Origin: Loripinus fragilis
Taxonomy: Eukaryota > Mollusca > Bivalvia > Lucinida > Lucinidae
Direction of reading: 5' to 3'
Length of the DNA stretch: 64,000 nucleotides
NCBI GenBank assembly: GCA_964019695.1
Contig: OZ026524.1
Coordinates: forward strand, 65,293,066 to 65,357,065
Shown here: positions 23,787-37,956 of the stretch, in pieces
How positions within the stretch are numbered: position 1 is the stretch's first letter
Layout: every line of letters starts with the position of its first letter
Position numbers and translations under genes: made by a program
Notes under the pieces: model-generated
Databases searched by the model: none
What the model was told of the DNA's origin: nothing
Seen by the model: the letters and a program-made list of their open reading frames with translations, nothing else

Positions 23787-26700
23787 CTGTTAATAGACAA
23801 TGCAAAATTCAGGCCTCCAGATAAGAGTGCGTATTTGAAGGTTTTTTTTTCTTACTTCTTAAGAAAAACATATTCTGTGGTAACTCAAAAGAATCGTCGT
23901 AATGAGACGGTTCTTTTATACTCCAAAGAGTGAATGCAAGATAATTTTAATATCCATTGTTGGATGAACCCGCTTTACAATGTCTCTCATAAATCTCTTT
24001 GTTCCCCATGTTTTTCCACTGGGACAATATAACTCCTGAATCCTCTCCACACTGAACAACCCCAGATCAGTGAGAGAAATCCAGTAGGGCTGTTACCTTC
24101 CTGGAAATCTAGCTTAGAAAGAAACCAGCATACAGATTAATCCAAAATACACCTAGAGAAAACAGAAAGAAGACAGGAGCACATTCCCCACCTTCCTCAC
24201 ATGTGACTGTCTAACAGAAAGCACACCATCCCTCAAGGTGTAAGCAACTCTGACAGAGAGAGTGCCCTAAGGAGATTCCTGAGGGGCTATACATCGGGCA
24301 GCGCACACAACCTAAACACCCTGAAATACAGTGATCCTCCGCAGACTAACTACCTATCGACATTTCCAAGGGGATATGAACTGCCCACAAATGACGGGTA
24401 AGTATAATTCCCAGGCAAGTAGCTACCTAACAAACTCCATAAAAAGTAAATGAAAACCCATCATACTCTCTTTCCTTTGCATGGCAGAATATCAGCAAGA
24501 CAGAATGAGCCGTGACATGTGATTTCCAACAATGTGGCATTTTGACAAGTGTAGACTCAGACGAGCCTGTGCCGCCTCCTTTTAAGCTTAGAAACTCCAA
24601 ATGAAGTTCAGTCAGTAGCTTAACATTCATAGAATATTCAAGCGACGAGCAAAACCTCTGATCAGACTGCGCGTATGCGCAGGCTGATCTGAGCCTTTGA
24701 TGGTCGCACATACCACTTTGTTGGAAATCTCATTTCGCGGCTCAAATATATTCAGCATTTCTCAAGGAGAATGCTGAAGATCCCGCATCCTGTTAAGGAT
24801 TTGCAGCTGTTCTTGTTGCGGTATTAGGGGTCCTGCTGCGGTTGCAGAGATAAGTTTCGTGTCGCTCTATTTGTGGGCTTAGTTTGTCAGTATATCTTCC
24901 TACAAGTGAAGAGGATGAATAGATTACAGGGTAAAACCCACAAGCTAGCCAAAAACACTGTATGGTTTTCCAGACACTCCTCCTCATTTATAAGCAAGCA
25001 GAGAACAACTATGATGGAAGCATATCTAACACCACTAGCCATACTATGTTAGAAATCCTCCCTTGTGCTGCAAGTATGGATATCATGCTGGTAACATTTT
25101 TGTTTAATTTGCGGACAGGGCAGAGAGTAAAAAACAACCAGGTTTAAGTTCTCGTTTGAAAATGTCCGGTCATTTGCCAACTGAGGAGTGGTTTTTTATA
25201 CAATAACCAAACATATATGAATTTACTAAACGACAAAATGAACATAGAAGTCCGATAATTTGCCACCAGACAAGACAATTTTATCTACATGTAAATCAAC
25301 ATTTAAAGTGTTGATTAACATAATGAACCTTAAGGGACATAATGCTATTATCTCAAAACATCCAAAAAGAAATATAGACCCGATTCCCAAAGTTGGGTAC
25401 CACACTGTAATTCTCACATGACATGGTGGTTGCAATGACTACCTTTGTATCTTCATCTCACCGATCCTGGCCCTTAGTACATGCACATGTGCGTAAGAAC
25501 TTTCGTATATGTATTGGTAACGGATGAAATGATGGCGTTACTGTGCATCTTGTACCGCGGATAAACTAGATGTGTCATATTGCAATGTATATATTATTTT
25601 GACTAAGCATTGTATTTTGCTGACATGCTAATAAAATAGTAAGTGAGTATGATCAGGTAATACCACAATCACAAACCGCAGACCAACCCACGACACAGTG
25701 AGGAAAAGCCACAGGACATTTACAGTAACAAGACATCCTAAAGACATTTAAAGCAAAGCAACCAGCTCTCTCTCTTCCTCGTTAAGATGATTGCAAAACT
25801 AGAAAGGACATAAGGTAATGCATACCAAAACAAAGATGAACACAGAACCCCAGCAAAAAATGGTAGGTACACATTTACTTTGTTTTATAAAATATCAAGC
25901 CTTAATTATATTCATTATGAATAACACGGATTTAATTTGTTAGTCCACGACAATACTTCATATTCTTGCACACCAGATAAGGATATCTGAGATTTTGTCA
26001 GTGTTATGTAAAGGTGACGTCATCATGTGAAATAACATCTTAGCATATTCAGGGACTTCTGGAAGCTTATTTTAAAATAAATAAATAAATAACAACAGTG
26101 GTGACATCTTGAAGATTATATTAAAATAAATAAACAAAATCAGTGGTGAGCAAGAAAATGAATCCATTATTCGTGTGAGGGTAGGATAGAAAAATATAAT
26201 AAGCTATGCGATATTATATAATTATTGACTTCAAAGAGGTAGACATGATGATTTATCTACCCGAAATTGTGATATTCTCTTAGGCCGCATGGCCGAGGTG
26301 AATATCACTTTTGAGAGTACATAAATCCTTATGTCTACCAAAATTGAAGTCAATATTTGTTTTGTTATATGACATTTTAACTGTAAATGAAAATTTTCTA
26401 TTTCACTTTTGTAACTAGATTTAAATTGTTGAAGTCGTGCTCAACTTTCTCACAAGTTTTAGCAACTGTTTTAAAAATATTTAATATAGTATTTTGCATT
26501 TTAAAATGTATATTAATTGATCTCACATTTTTTGTTCTTACATTTTGTTTATTCAGACAAAGAAAAATAAACAAACAAAATAGATTTTTTTTTTAAATTC
26601 ATTAAGCAGTCTTTAATTTACAATGAACCTGTTGGGAGATGATCAATTTCTTGTCAATTTCATGCAGCCCACTCTAAATTCATACTCATCATGCTATTTA

Positions 26701-29700
26701 TAGCTCTCCAGAGGGTGATATAAGAAACGTGTCATAATATAATACTGTGGAAACTAGTTTGAGCTGGTTTTCATCTGTATGCCAGTTAAGGTAGACATAC
26801 ATGTAGAGATTTATGAAGACAAATTGGGCCAATCAGGAGACAGGATTCTCTCCAATCATGTAACAAAATTAATATCGCATGTTTTGTTTGTTGATGTTTT
26901 TGCTTTTTAGGAAAAGTACGCTATAAAGCCGCAATACATACAAACTTGTGGTATCCTAATGATACTCCTAGGACGGGCACCACTGGAAATGAGACTTTGG
27001 ACCTTGGTGACTATAAAGATGACGAGGAATACAGCCGCAAGGCTAATTCCAGCTAGCATTCCGTATAATCTGTTACGTGCGATATTCTCATCAAATTTGT
27101 CGCCGTGTTGGTATCCTAAAAAACAAAATGGGTGCATTCGTGAGAGGGAGAGATAAGTATTTTGTTTAATTAGTCAGCCTTTTCACAGTTTGCCTTATAA
27201 AACCATGTTTTAAGACCTGGCCTCGAGGCTATTAAACTTGTGTACAGGCTCAGACTCAAAATAAAGCGCAATGATTGGCTGCTTACGAACTCGTCCGCAA
27301 GCAGCCAATCATTGCGCTTTTTTTTGAGTCTGAGAATGAACTCAGGATTTATAACCTCGAGGCCTGGCCACGACGCGAGCGACTTTGTTGCATGTGAACA
27401 GCAAATGCACAGACCAGCCTACGCATCCGCGCAGTCTGATCAGCGCCTTTGCTATTCACTATCTGGAAGGTATGGTAACCAAGTTTAAACCATGCAAACT
27501 TTCTTACATGTACTAGTCACTGTAGCTGAGCAGGCTGGTTTGAGACATACCTGATCGGAATCCTCAATGGCATGTATTCTTACGTCGCGACCCATGCCAA
27601 ATATAGCTTAGTACAAAGATACGTGATGCAAGTGCTAAGTAGAGCAAAAAAAATGTCTCAATGAACATCTGTTTTTTATGTTATATGTTTGACAATATGC
27701 TTCGTTGTAGCTTTCAATATCTGCAGATGTAAAAACTGTAGCCCTAGAACACATAGAAAACATTTTCTTTGAAAAATTGGTATTGTTATGTTTTTGGGTG
27801 TTTTTTGCAAATGAGCGCGACGCGAGAAAACCTGTCATCGGGGGTTTGCGAACAACACAGGCGCAGACCAGCCTGCGCATCTGCGCAGTCTGATCCGCGC
27901 CTTTGTTACTCGATTTTTCTAAAGTATCATATCTACGCTTACTACAGGTGAAATTTCAATTTTCTAGCTAGTCTATGTAGCTGACTAGGCTGTTTTAAGA
28001 ATGACATGGTCGGACATCCCGAAGACAGGTTTTCTTGCGACAAGGCCCAAATCATATCATGTATCAATTGTTGACTATTGATGCATTAAACAAGACGTGA
28101 TGTCCATCTGAGAATACCAATATTGACCTCGGCTTCACCTCGGTTAATGACGACATCACAAGTCATCATGTCTAATGCACCACTAGTCAATAAAAGTTTA
28201 TCACATAATGTTATTCTTGATATGTGCATGCTCAGAGGCCTGGCGTCTAGACGGTTAGCTGATAGTTAAACTGCTTGCATACTGTATGTGCATTGGCAGC
28301 GAATGATCTGAAAATACTGCGTACATGTTTGTATGTATACTGAGGAAAAAAATAGCAATACACTTTGGGCAAAACACAGTTTAGAAGAAAGAGGATTTTT
28401 AATTTCATAATGACAAACGAATATGTTGACAAACGTATACAAGTAGGATGAGATTAACCGGTCGATGTTTTACATAACGTAAAGTCAGATTTGAAGTCCC
28501 CTTGCTAAAACAGCTTATCTGGCAATAGCGAGAATAGTTTTCTGTCAAAAGTTTCATTTTTCCATCGAATCTTTAGATCCAAAAGCAAAAAAAAAGCGAA
28601 AACCAGTTTACAACTGAATGTTCTGTTCACTTTTTCCTCCAGTCTTTAGTTGAAAATCGTATTTTTTCAAATTACCTCCCTTTCAAATGAATAGTGTTTG
28701 AAATTAAAATGCTCAGCAGATCGAATCCTCGCTATAAAATCGAAATGTGTTTCTTTTTGCCTCTTGCAGGTAGCATTAGTTCATTTTCAAAGAACTGGCA
28801 TGTTTGCGTACCTGCTAATAAAAAGATCTAGGGCTAAAAAGATCACCTTTGGGGAAACCCAATATAACTGGTTGCTAAACTTTTTCCCTCAGTATGTACG
28901 AGTTTTAAATTGCATGAACTTGTTTACATGTCAGATTATTACCGTCGATGTATTGAAGTGCCTCTTCATAGGAAATTGATCTTCTTCTGTGGCATTGACT
29001 GTAAACAGCAAGTGCTAAACTGTAATTTGGAGATAGTCTACCCAACACATTGTTAGCAGATTCGACAAGTGAAACAGATATCCTCGATTCGTCAGTGCAC
29101 GTCAACCCCAATGGTGTATGCGTGCTGTTGTAATTCTGGAAATACACGATAGTATAGTAGTTTCAAAGATGCATAGTAATGAGGCGATTCAATTGTTTCT
29201 TATAAACATGTAAAGCATGGCTATTCACTGCTATGCGCATATGCAGTAAGCTGTGGTAGGTTCAATATAACTGTAAATAGAGACTACCTGCACGCCCAAA
29301 ATCAAGGTAAACTCACCAGTGTTTGTTTACAACATTTTTATCTATCTTTGAAACTACTATAGTATAAATACAGGTTACTATATGGTTTGGCTTTTTAATC
29401 CAGTAGCGCCAGTGAGACCAAAACAACTGGCGTGATGAAAATTGGAACAACAAAGAGTTTGACATTGACGATGAGACATTTCAACTGACTTTTGTCAATA
29501 AAAAATCTAAGACAGCTTGAATATTAGCATTTACACATATCCAGATACGTAGTATATTTTTATTCTTTCATTTTATTTTATGGAAAGTCAACGTTTTCCT
29601 GAAAAGTGTTTTATTTTAAGAGCTTATAGGAACTTAACAAATCACGGTAACGATCGCTCCTTGACACCAGTTCATACACCAAATATCAGCCCCAGTATTT

Positions 29701-32700
29701 ATTACATGCCTTCTACATTTTACATAGTACAATTGCCGTTAGCACTTAGTAATATTTTCCGTTGGACTGAATCCATATTGGCACAGTCAGATGACGATGC
29801 CAAAAATCCATATTAGGGCATCAATGTGTTTTTATTGGCAATGTCTCATAGTGATGACTTATAGGAATCTTGCACTTTTTTATTCTACTCGTTTCAACAT
29901 GGCTGAGTAGATTTGGGCCGCGACGTAAGAAAACCTGTCTTCGGGGGTTTGCGAACAACACAGGCGCAGACCAGCCTGCGCATCCGCGCAGTCTGATCAG
30001 CGCCTTTGTTATTCGTTTTTTATAAAGTATCATATCTAGACTTGCTACAGGTGAAATTTCAACTTTCTAGCTAGTCCCTGTAGCTGAGGAGACTGATTTG
30101 AAACTCGCTTTGTCGGAAACCCCGAAGACAGGTTTTGTCGCGACGAGGCCCATTTAAGAATCGTTATGAGACCCTGTTTTCCGGTGTATTTTACGCTCGA
30201 TTCGGGTCATAGAATAGCAAAATGCCAGAAGAATAAAGAATGGCACATCAGAACATGGAACAGTCAGGCTTTTTGCCAGTTTCGGTTAAACAAACAAAAT
30301 GACCAGCCTTGAGGCTGGTAAAGAACACTGGTGTCAAGCTGATCAGATGATCGATCGTTACCCAGGATCATTTTAAGTTCCTGTCAACTCTTCAAGTAAA
30401 ATAATATCAGAAAAAGATGATATTCTATAAAAGACAGTGTAAGATGAAAGGTATATCACAATCTAGATATGCATGAATGCTAATCTTAGGCTGACTCTGA
30501 TTGTTTTATCAAATGACAAAAGTATGTTGAAATGTCTCGTCGTCAATGACAATGTAAACAATGTTTATCTTATGACGTCATTGATCTATGTCACACTCTA
30601 AGTTGTTGCAATTTTCATCACGTCAGTTTTTCGGTCTCACTGTCTCACCAGAGCAAAAGAGATCATAGAATAGTTAAATGAATTTGCGCGGATGTAATAA
30701 AAAAGATTATGATAGGGCTGAGGTGTGCCTCTAGGTCATATTGGCACCGGGTAGCCATATAGGCATTTGAGCCAATATGGCTACCCCAGTGACAATATGA
30801 CCGAGGGCCGTGAAATCAATGCATATCAAAAACAAATAAAAGTGATACCAATTACTAGTGAAGTGATATGATATCAATCACTAGTGATTGATATCAGCCT
30901 ATATTTTCTATGTAGCGTTTTTTGGATCACCTCTGACTTTTCCATTCACGTAATGCAGCTCACTTCGAAAGTTCAAACGCCTATAACTTTCTTATCTGTG
31001 AACAAAAACATCAAGTGTGGGTAAGCATTTTCTTAGTTAGAACATGAGGAACATTTTGGTACCAAAATAATTCGGATTTGATGATTTTTTTCGATTTTGC
31101 ATTTTCAACTCCTCCCGCTTCAGCGAGTGAGGCACTGCATCTAACCTATGCTACGTAACGTCATCATCAAATTATGACGTCGCTTATGACGTCACATGTC
31201 TTGCACTTTGACGCTGAATACATTTCTTTTATCTGTAAGTCCTGATGACTAAAGATTGATCGAGGTATTCTGTCACAAATACTCCTTTGTCTGCTTTTTA
31301 CATTATTGTGATTCGGCTTGATGTATGGTAAATTGATGGACTGTAAATCTTCTAAAAAGTAGGCCTATAAAGTAAAGAGAAAATTTACTTTTTTAAGTAA
31401 ATACCAAATATTTATCATCTCGTGAGTTGAAAATTGATGTTTTCGACACACTCGATGAAATATATTTGGTATTCACCTCAATTAAGTAACTATCCTCTAT
31501 ATATTTATCATATGACGTCGCGTCTGTGAGTGAAATAACGTCATGCAATAAAATCGATAAATCACTTGTGGTTTACAGATCCTGGGGACACGTTTAGACG
31601 TTCATAACATCGTTGCGTGCATAATGGCAGAATTATAACGTTTTATGGCAGAAATGAGATTTCAAAGTAATCTTAATGTCATATGATAAATATAATCTAT
31701 AATCGTGCTCTAAAATTATTGAATTTATTTAACTCGTTGTGAAAAGAGATAACATGCTCGGCAAGCCTTGTATTTTATCTCTTTCCCCCAACTCGTTTAA
31801 TAAATTCAATAAAACATTAGCACTCATGTAAGATCTCTATTTAATTCTGGTGGATTTTTCCAGACATGACTGTAGAATCAGTATGGAATCGCTATATAGA
31901 GGATCTGTCATGAGTGCTCATGTTTTATTGAATTTATTAAACGAGTTGGGAAAAAGGGATAAAATGCGAGGCTTGCCGAGCATTTTATCTCTTTTTTGCA
32001 ACGAGTTTAATAAATTCAATAATACAAGAGCACGAATGTTAGATTCTATTTATCATATGACACTAAGATTATTTGAAATCTCATTTCTGCCGATTAAACG
32101 TTATAATTTTGTCATTATGTACGCAACGTTGTTATGGACGTCATAACGTTTCCCGAAAATCGATAAACCACTAGTGGTTTACAGATTTTATTGCATGGCG
32201 TTATTTCACTCCCAGACGCGACGTCATATGATAATTTGTAGAGATCACATGTTGAAATTTTGATTGACGCATTTTGTCATGAAAGTAAGAAAGCGGACAA
32301 AGATCACGAATCGATACAATCAAGTACCACACCTGACCCAGGATACCAATGGAAACGAGTCAACTTCATAATTAGACATCACAAACGAGAGCCAAGATGT
32401 CAGCCCTGTCCCAGCAGGTACCACAAGGCATCAATAAACAGTCGCGCACGAAGACTTATTGGGATGCATTTCTGTCAGAAACAGAGAAGGTGTGGATGAG
32501 TTTGCGCATATGCGCATTCTTGCCAGAGCTTTCGCTGCTCGCATACAACAAAATGGTTGTAGATTAATGCTGACCAAAGTTCGACATCTGGATACTGTAA
32601 ATTAGATAATTTTCTCGAGGGTTTCATTTTCGCAAAAACTTTGCGATTGCGAAGTTTCGTGAAAATTAAACCCTCGCGAAATGACAAAAGCATACTCTCG

Positions 32701-35700
32701 TTTACTGATGTAGGCAATCATGCCCTATATATAGTCGCGAATTTCTAACGTGGAAAATATGTCTTAAATGCTATTCGCGAAATAAAATTCTCGCGAAAAT
32801 TTCCGAATTTACAGTATGTCAGCATTCTCGTTTATGAGAAGCCTTTTTGCATACAATAAGCACAAAATATTGTAAACCACACATAGACTTTTGTTTGGCC
32901 TTACCTGAGATGCATTGCCTGACACCACCCTCAGGTCTACTTGTGTGGTGTTGACGACTGAACCATTTTGTAGGTGGAAGCAAATTCCTCGACACAGTCT
33001 TGTGATCTGGCTGCTTATGGCGAGGGAGCACACTGTCCGTGTGATATTAGATGTTGCGGTCATAGTGTAATTGGTCGAAGGACGAACTTCAACAGTCGAG
33101 TTACATTTTACAGGCCTATTGTTAACCAGGAAACCTGAAATAATAACATATCACTATCGCAACCCTCAAAAACACTGGATTGACTTTGTCTGGAATATGA
33201 TCTGGGACACATTTATCTGTATTATGATCGGGACACAATTGTCTGGAATATGATCCAGGACATAATTGTCTGTAATATGATCCAGGACACAATTGTCTGT
33301 AATATGATCTGAGACACAATTGTCTGGAATATGATCTGGGACACATTTATCTGTATTATGATCGGGACACAATTGTCTGGAATATGATCCAGGACATAAT
33401 TGTCTGTAATATGATCCAGGACACAATTGTCTGTAATATGATCTGAGACACAATTGTCTGGAATATGATCTGGGACACATTTATCTGTATTATGATCGGG
33501 ACACAATTGTCTGGAATATGATCCAGGATATAATTGTCTGTAATATGATCCGAGACACAATTGTCTGGAATATGATCTGGGACACATTTATCTGTATTAT
33601 GATCGGGACACAATTGTCTGGAATATGATCCAGGACATAATTGTCTGTAATATGACCCAGGACACAATTGTCTGTAATATGATCCAAGACACAATTGTCT
33701 GTAATATGATCCAGGACACAATTGTCTGTAATATGATCCAGGACATAATTGTCTGTAATATGATCCAGGACATAATTGTCTGTAATATGATCCAGGACAC
33801 AATTGTCTGTAATATGATCCAGGACACAATTGTCTGTAATATGTTTCAGGACACAATTGTCTGGAATATGATCCAAGACACAATTGTCTGTAATATGATC
33901 CAGGACACAATTGTCTGTAATATGTTCCAGGACACAATTGTCTGTAATATGATCCAGGACACAATTGTCTGTAATATGATCCAGGACACAATTGTCTGTA
34001 ATATGATCCAAGACACAATTTTCTGTAATATGATCCAGGACACAATTGTCTGTAATATGATCCAGGACACAATTGTCTGTAATATGATCCAGGACACAAT
34101 TGTCTGTTATATGATCCGAGACACAATTGTCTGAAATATGATCATGTCGTGGATCATATTATCGACAAAATGGAGCCCGACCTAATAGGATGTAAGACTA
34201 CCAGTTGATGAAAATATTGTTTTGTTTTGTACGGCCAGAACATTGATTATCCAATTGTGGACCAGAAACCCCTATATGGGTATTTAGACTTTGATCTCCA
34301 TATTTCTTTTGGATATTTTCACTCATGGCCCCTCAATAAATACAATGAACCATCCTGTCTTTATTGTATGTTACCTTAAAGAAAATTCCAAGGGTATGAA
34401 GAGGGTTTTAAAGCTTTTAGGAAATGTTACTTCTGTCTAAGTAACCGATCGATCAAGATAAAGCTCTTCCCTTTACACACCCAAAATGCGTGTGAGCCTT
34501 TGCAGGCGCGCACGGGAGAAGTGCAATTGCTGGAGGAAATTCTTTTCAATTAACACAATAGACTGGCATCAGTCCACTGAAAGGCATATAATTACTTTAC
34601 AATAATATTTTAGCTAGGAAAAATCATCTTGTAACTAGAATGCTGTTTATGAAACACTATGCCCCCAACCCTTTGCTTTGTCGAGAAGGGTTCATAACAC
34701 AAGGGTCATCCTTCTAGCTATACTACTCACCACCCTCTATCAGCTTACCTAATTTGAACTAAAATAAAAAAAAATAATTTCACCCAGTAATCAGCTGACA
34801 AAGTTTGAAGATGCTAGCTATAAAACGTTTCGAAATACATGTATCTTCATCAAAGTTTTCAATGCCTAAATTTACAAAGGGCAATAATTCAAAAAAGTAA
34901 AATAACTTTTCTAAAAATTTGACCAGGTAGTCTACTCATTATCCTCTATCAGCTGAAAGTTTTAGGCTACTTGCTGTATTTTTTTTTGAGATAACTTGGT
35001 TACACGTTTTCAATGCCAAAATTTGCAAAGGGAAATAACTCGAAAATAATAAAATAACTTTGTTTAAATTTTTCACCAAGGTATCTACTAATTATCCTCT
35101 ATTACCTGACAAAGTTTTAAGCTGATAGCCTTTATAGATTTTGAGATATCTTGATTAAAACATATCATTATTAATCCAGACTTAAAGAAAAAACGTGTCA
35201 ATTAATTAGATGAGGAATCCAAATATGAAATTTCATAACTGTATCTTAATCAATTTGAACGGACGCACAGACGGATGAACGGAGGGAAGGACGGACAAGC
35301 CCAAAGCAATATGCCCTCCAATTTTTCCAAAGTTGAAGAAATAAAAAATCTATCGTCTCTGATAGTCCAATGTCGGAGCCTAGAACTACCCCAAGTAAAG
35401 TTTAAAATCGCTATCTTAGAGAGAATATCAGTTTTACTGAAAAATGACATAAGAGACTGGGACCAGTCTATGAACACAGCTGTAAAATAGTTGATAATTT
35501 CATGAAAAGAACAGAATCATGTTATCACTTCGTGACACAACGTTATGAGATTGCGACATAACATCAGGGGGAGGGATCACACAGGCGCTTGCTTGAAAGA
35601 GCTATTATTAACTTTCAAGCTTTCGATTAATGACAATTCACCAAGTAGGATCACACATGTCAAGCCCGAACTTAAATTGCTATATGACTGGAGAGAATCC

Positions 35701-37873
35701 TGTTCTTTGATTGGCCCAAATTGTCTTCATACATATCTATATCAATCTGAAAACTGGTCTAAACTGGCATACAGGGTGATATAGGCTGGATACCAGCTCA
35801 AACTTGTTTCCAGAAGTTAATATAGTTGACACGTTTCTAATATCACCCTCTAGGGAGCTTTAATAGCACGTTGAGTATTTAACTAGCATGGGCTGCACGA
35901 AATTGACATGATTTGCTGTTTCACCTCCCGAAAGGAAAATTAATGACTTTAATAAATTTTAACAACAGTTTTGTTTTGTTTGTATATTTTGCTTTGTTTG
36001 AAAAACAAAATGTAAAAAAGTGTTATAATATGATTTAATTTCACACTCCTCGCTCAGAGAATGTATATACCTTTCAAAATACAAAATACTTCATTAATTA
36101 TTTTAACAACAGTTGTTTAAACTTGTGAGAAAGTCCTCGGGTTGAACATGACTTCGAAAACAAAAGTGAAAGTAGAAAAGTTACATTCATGGCTAAAAAG
36201 TCATATATCAGAATAGTTATTGACTTCAATTTCGGTAGACGTAAGGATTTATCTTCCCTTAAAAGTGATAACCACCTTATCCTTTTGGCCTCGTTTAATA
36301 TCACTTTTTCTGATGGATAGATCCTCATTTCTAGCTCTTTGAAATTGTATGATATTTATTATGAATTTTCAAGCTCTTACAAATAGAGCAAATCACTGTG
36401 GTATTGGCTGAAATATATCTGATTCATTATGTACGAGGCTGCGTACCGTCCAGGACGCACGTGTTAGATGTGATCGCTGACTGGTGCTTGTGAGAGGCTT
36501 ATGTAAGGGCCCCAAATTTCAAAGCTTTTCGGTGATAAGTTGTTGTTATTTCATTGTCTGTTGTTGATCCCACTAGTTATGGCGTGATTCTTTGCGTCAT
36601 TTCTTGTATCATCTCATTTCGATGATTAGATTGTAAACTATGCACAATAAGTATAGCAATTGTTTTGTATGGGTGAGCCGATCCACATCAGATCTCAAGT
36701 TACATTTGATGTCATGAAGATCCAAGCACCGAGCATCTGACAAGAATTTCCATTAAAAAAAAACATGGAATTACCAAACGCAGCGGCCATGTTAATGTGA
36801 CGTTAAATTTTAAGACTATCGGGTAACGTGAGTATTTCTGATCATTGGGGGAAGCCAAAAACATTTTCATGCGATTGTTTGTTCATTGAAGCCAAAAAAA
36901 GCACTGCAAATGCTGCAATTTTCTGAACTTTCTAAGAGAAATAAAGGATCAAATTTTCACAATTTGACGTTTTTATTAATATTTTTACGTTACAGCCTTT
37001 AAACTGTGTTTCTAGTTGGTTTTCTTAAACCACATTGACAAGTTAAACCGTTTGATGCCTTCCAACACATTCAGAAGAATAATGTTGAATGAAACATCTT
37101 CATGGCTATAGAGCACGAGCCGAAAGATAATATCTAACGTCACCATTATCTCGCAAATGCGTCGCACCATTTACCAGCAACTTATGGTTTAAATCAACCA
37201 TTAGATGAGTTACATTGTAAGCCTATGAAATCTTTGTTAACTGAGTATCTGTTGAATTGGCACGCCAATTAAGCAGTGTAATCAAATGATGACTACGTTT
37301 TGACGTCATTGATGGCAGCTGATTTTTTCAGCATGAAATCTCTATCACATCTGTCACATAACCAATAGTTTTTATAGGCGTATGATGAATGAAGAAGATG
37401 TTAGACCACAAAACGAAAAATCGCATGCTTAACATTTTAACATTACTTACAATGGATGTGATTTTTGCTTACTGACCCCTCCTGCAATTATTGCTCTCCC
37501 AAAAAGCCTATTTTAAGGATAGCGTCTGTAAATTCGCGGATTCATTTGCCTAAGATCCTGTTCTCGTCATTGAATTTGAAATAGTTTGATATTACACATA
37601 GATGAGCACATAAAGATGCGAAACATAAGATATTGCTAAACTAATTGTGCATGGTATATATTTAATTTAGCTGTGTTGTTGTGGGTGTTATTGTGTGTTT
37701 GTGTGTGTGTTTGTGTGTGTGTGTGTTTTTATGGCTTGTTTACGCAATAAAATAAAAATCTAGGGTAAAGATTTGGTCAGTAAGATATATTCAAGCCCCC
37801 CACCCTACCCGAGAACCTACCAGTGGGCTCCTGCCCGTTCTAAGGCAGTGATTATGCTGTTGTTAATTTTGTG

Positions 37874-37905
<32 letters not shown>

Positions 37906-37920
37906 TGCGTGCATGCGTGC

Positions 37921-37956
<36 letters not shown>

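Noticed and set aside
33122..34134. Long periodic open frames on both strands (nine-residue repeats, up to 256 residues)
   Set aside because: The 27-bp unit is a multiple of three, so any stop-free frame runs through the whole array. Several frames on both strands are open at once, as expected for a minisatellite.
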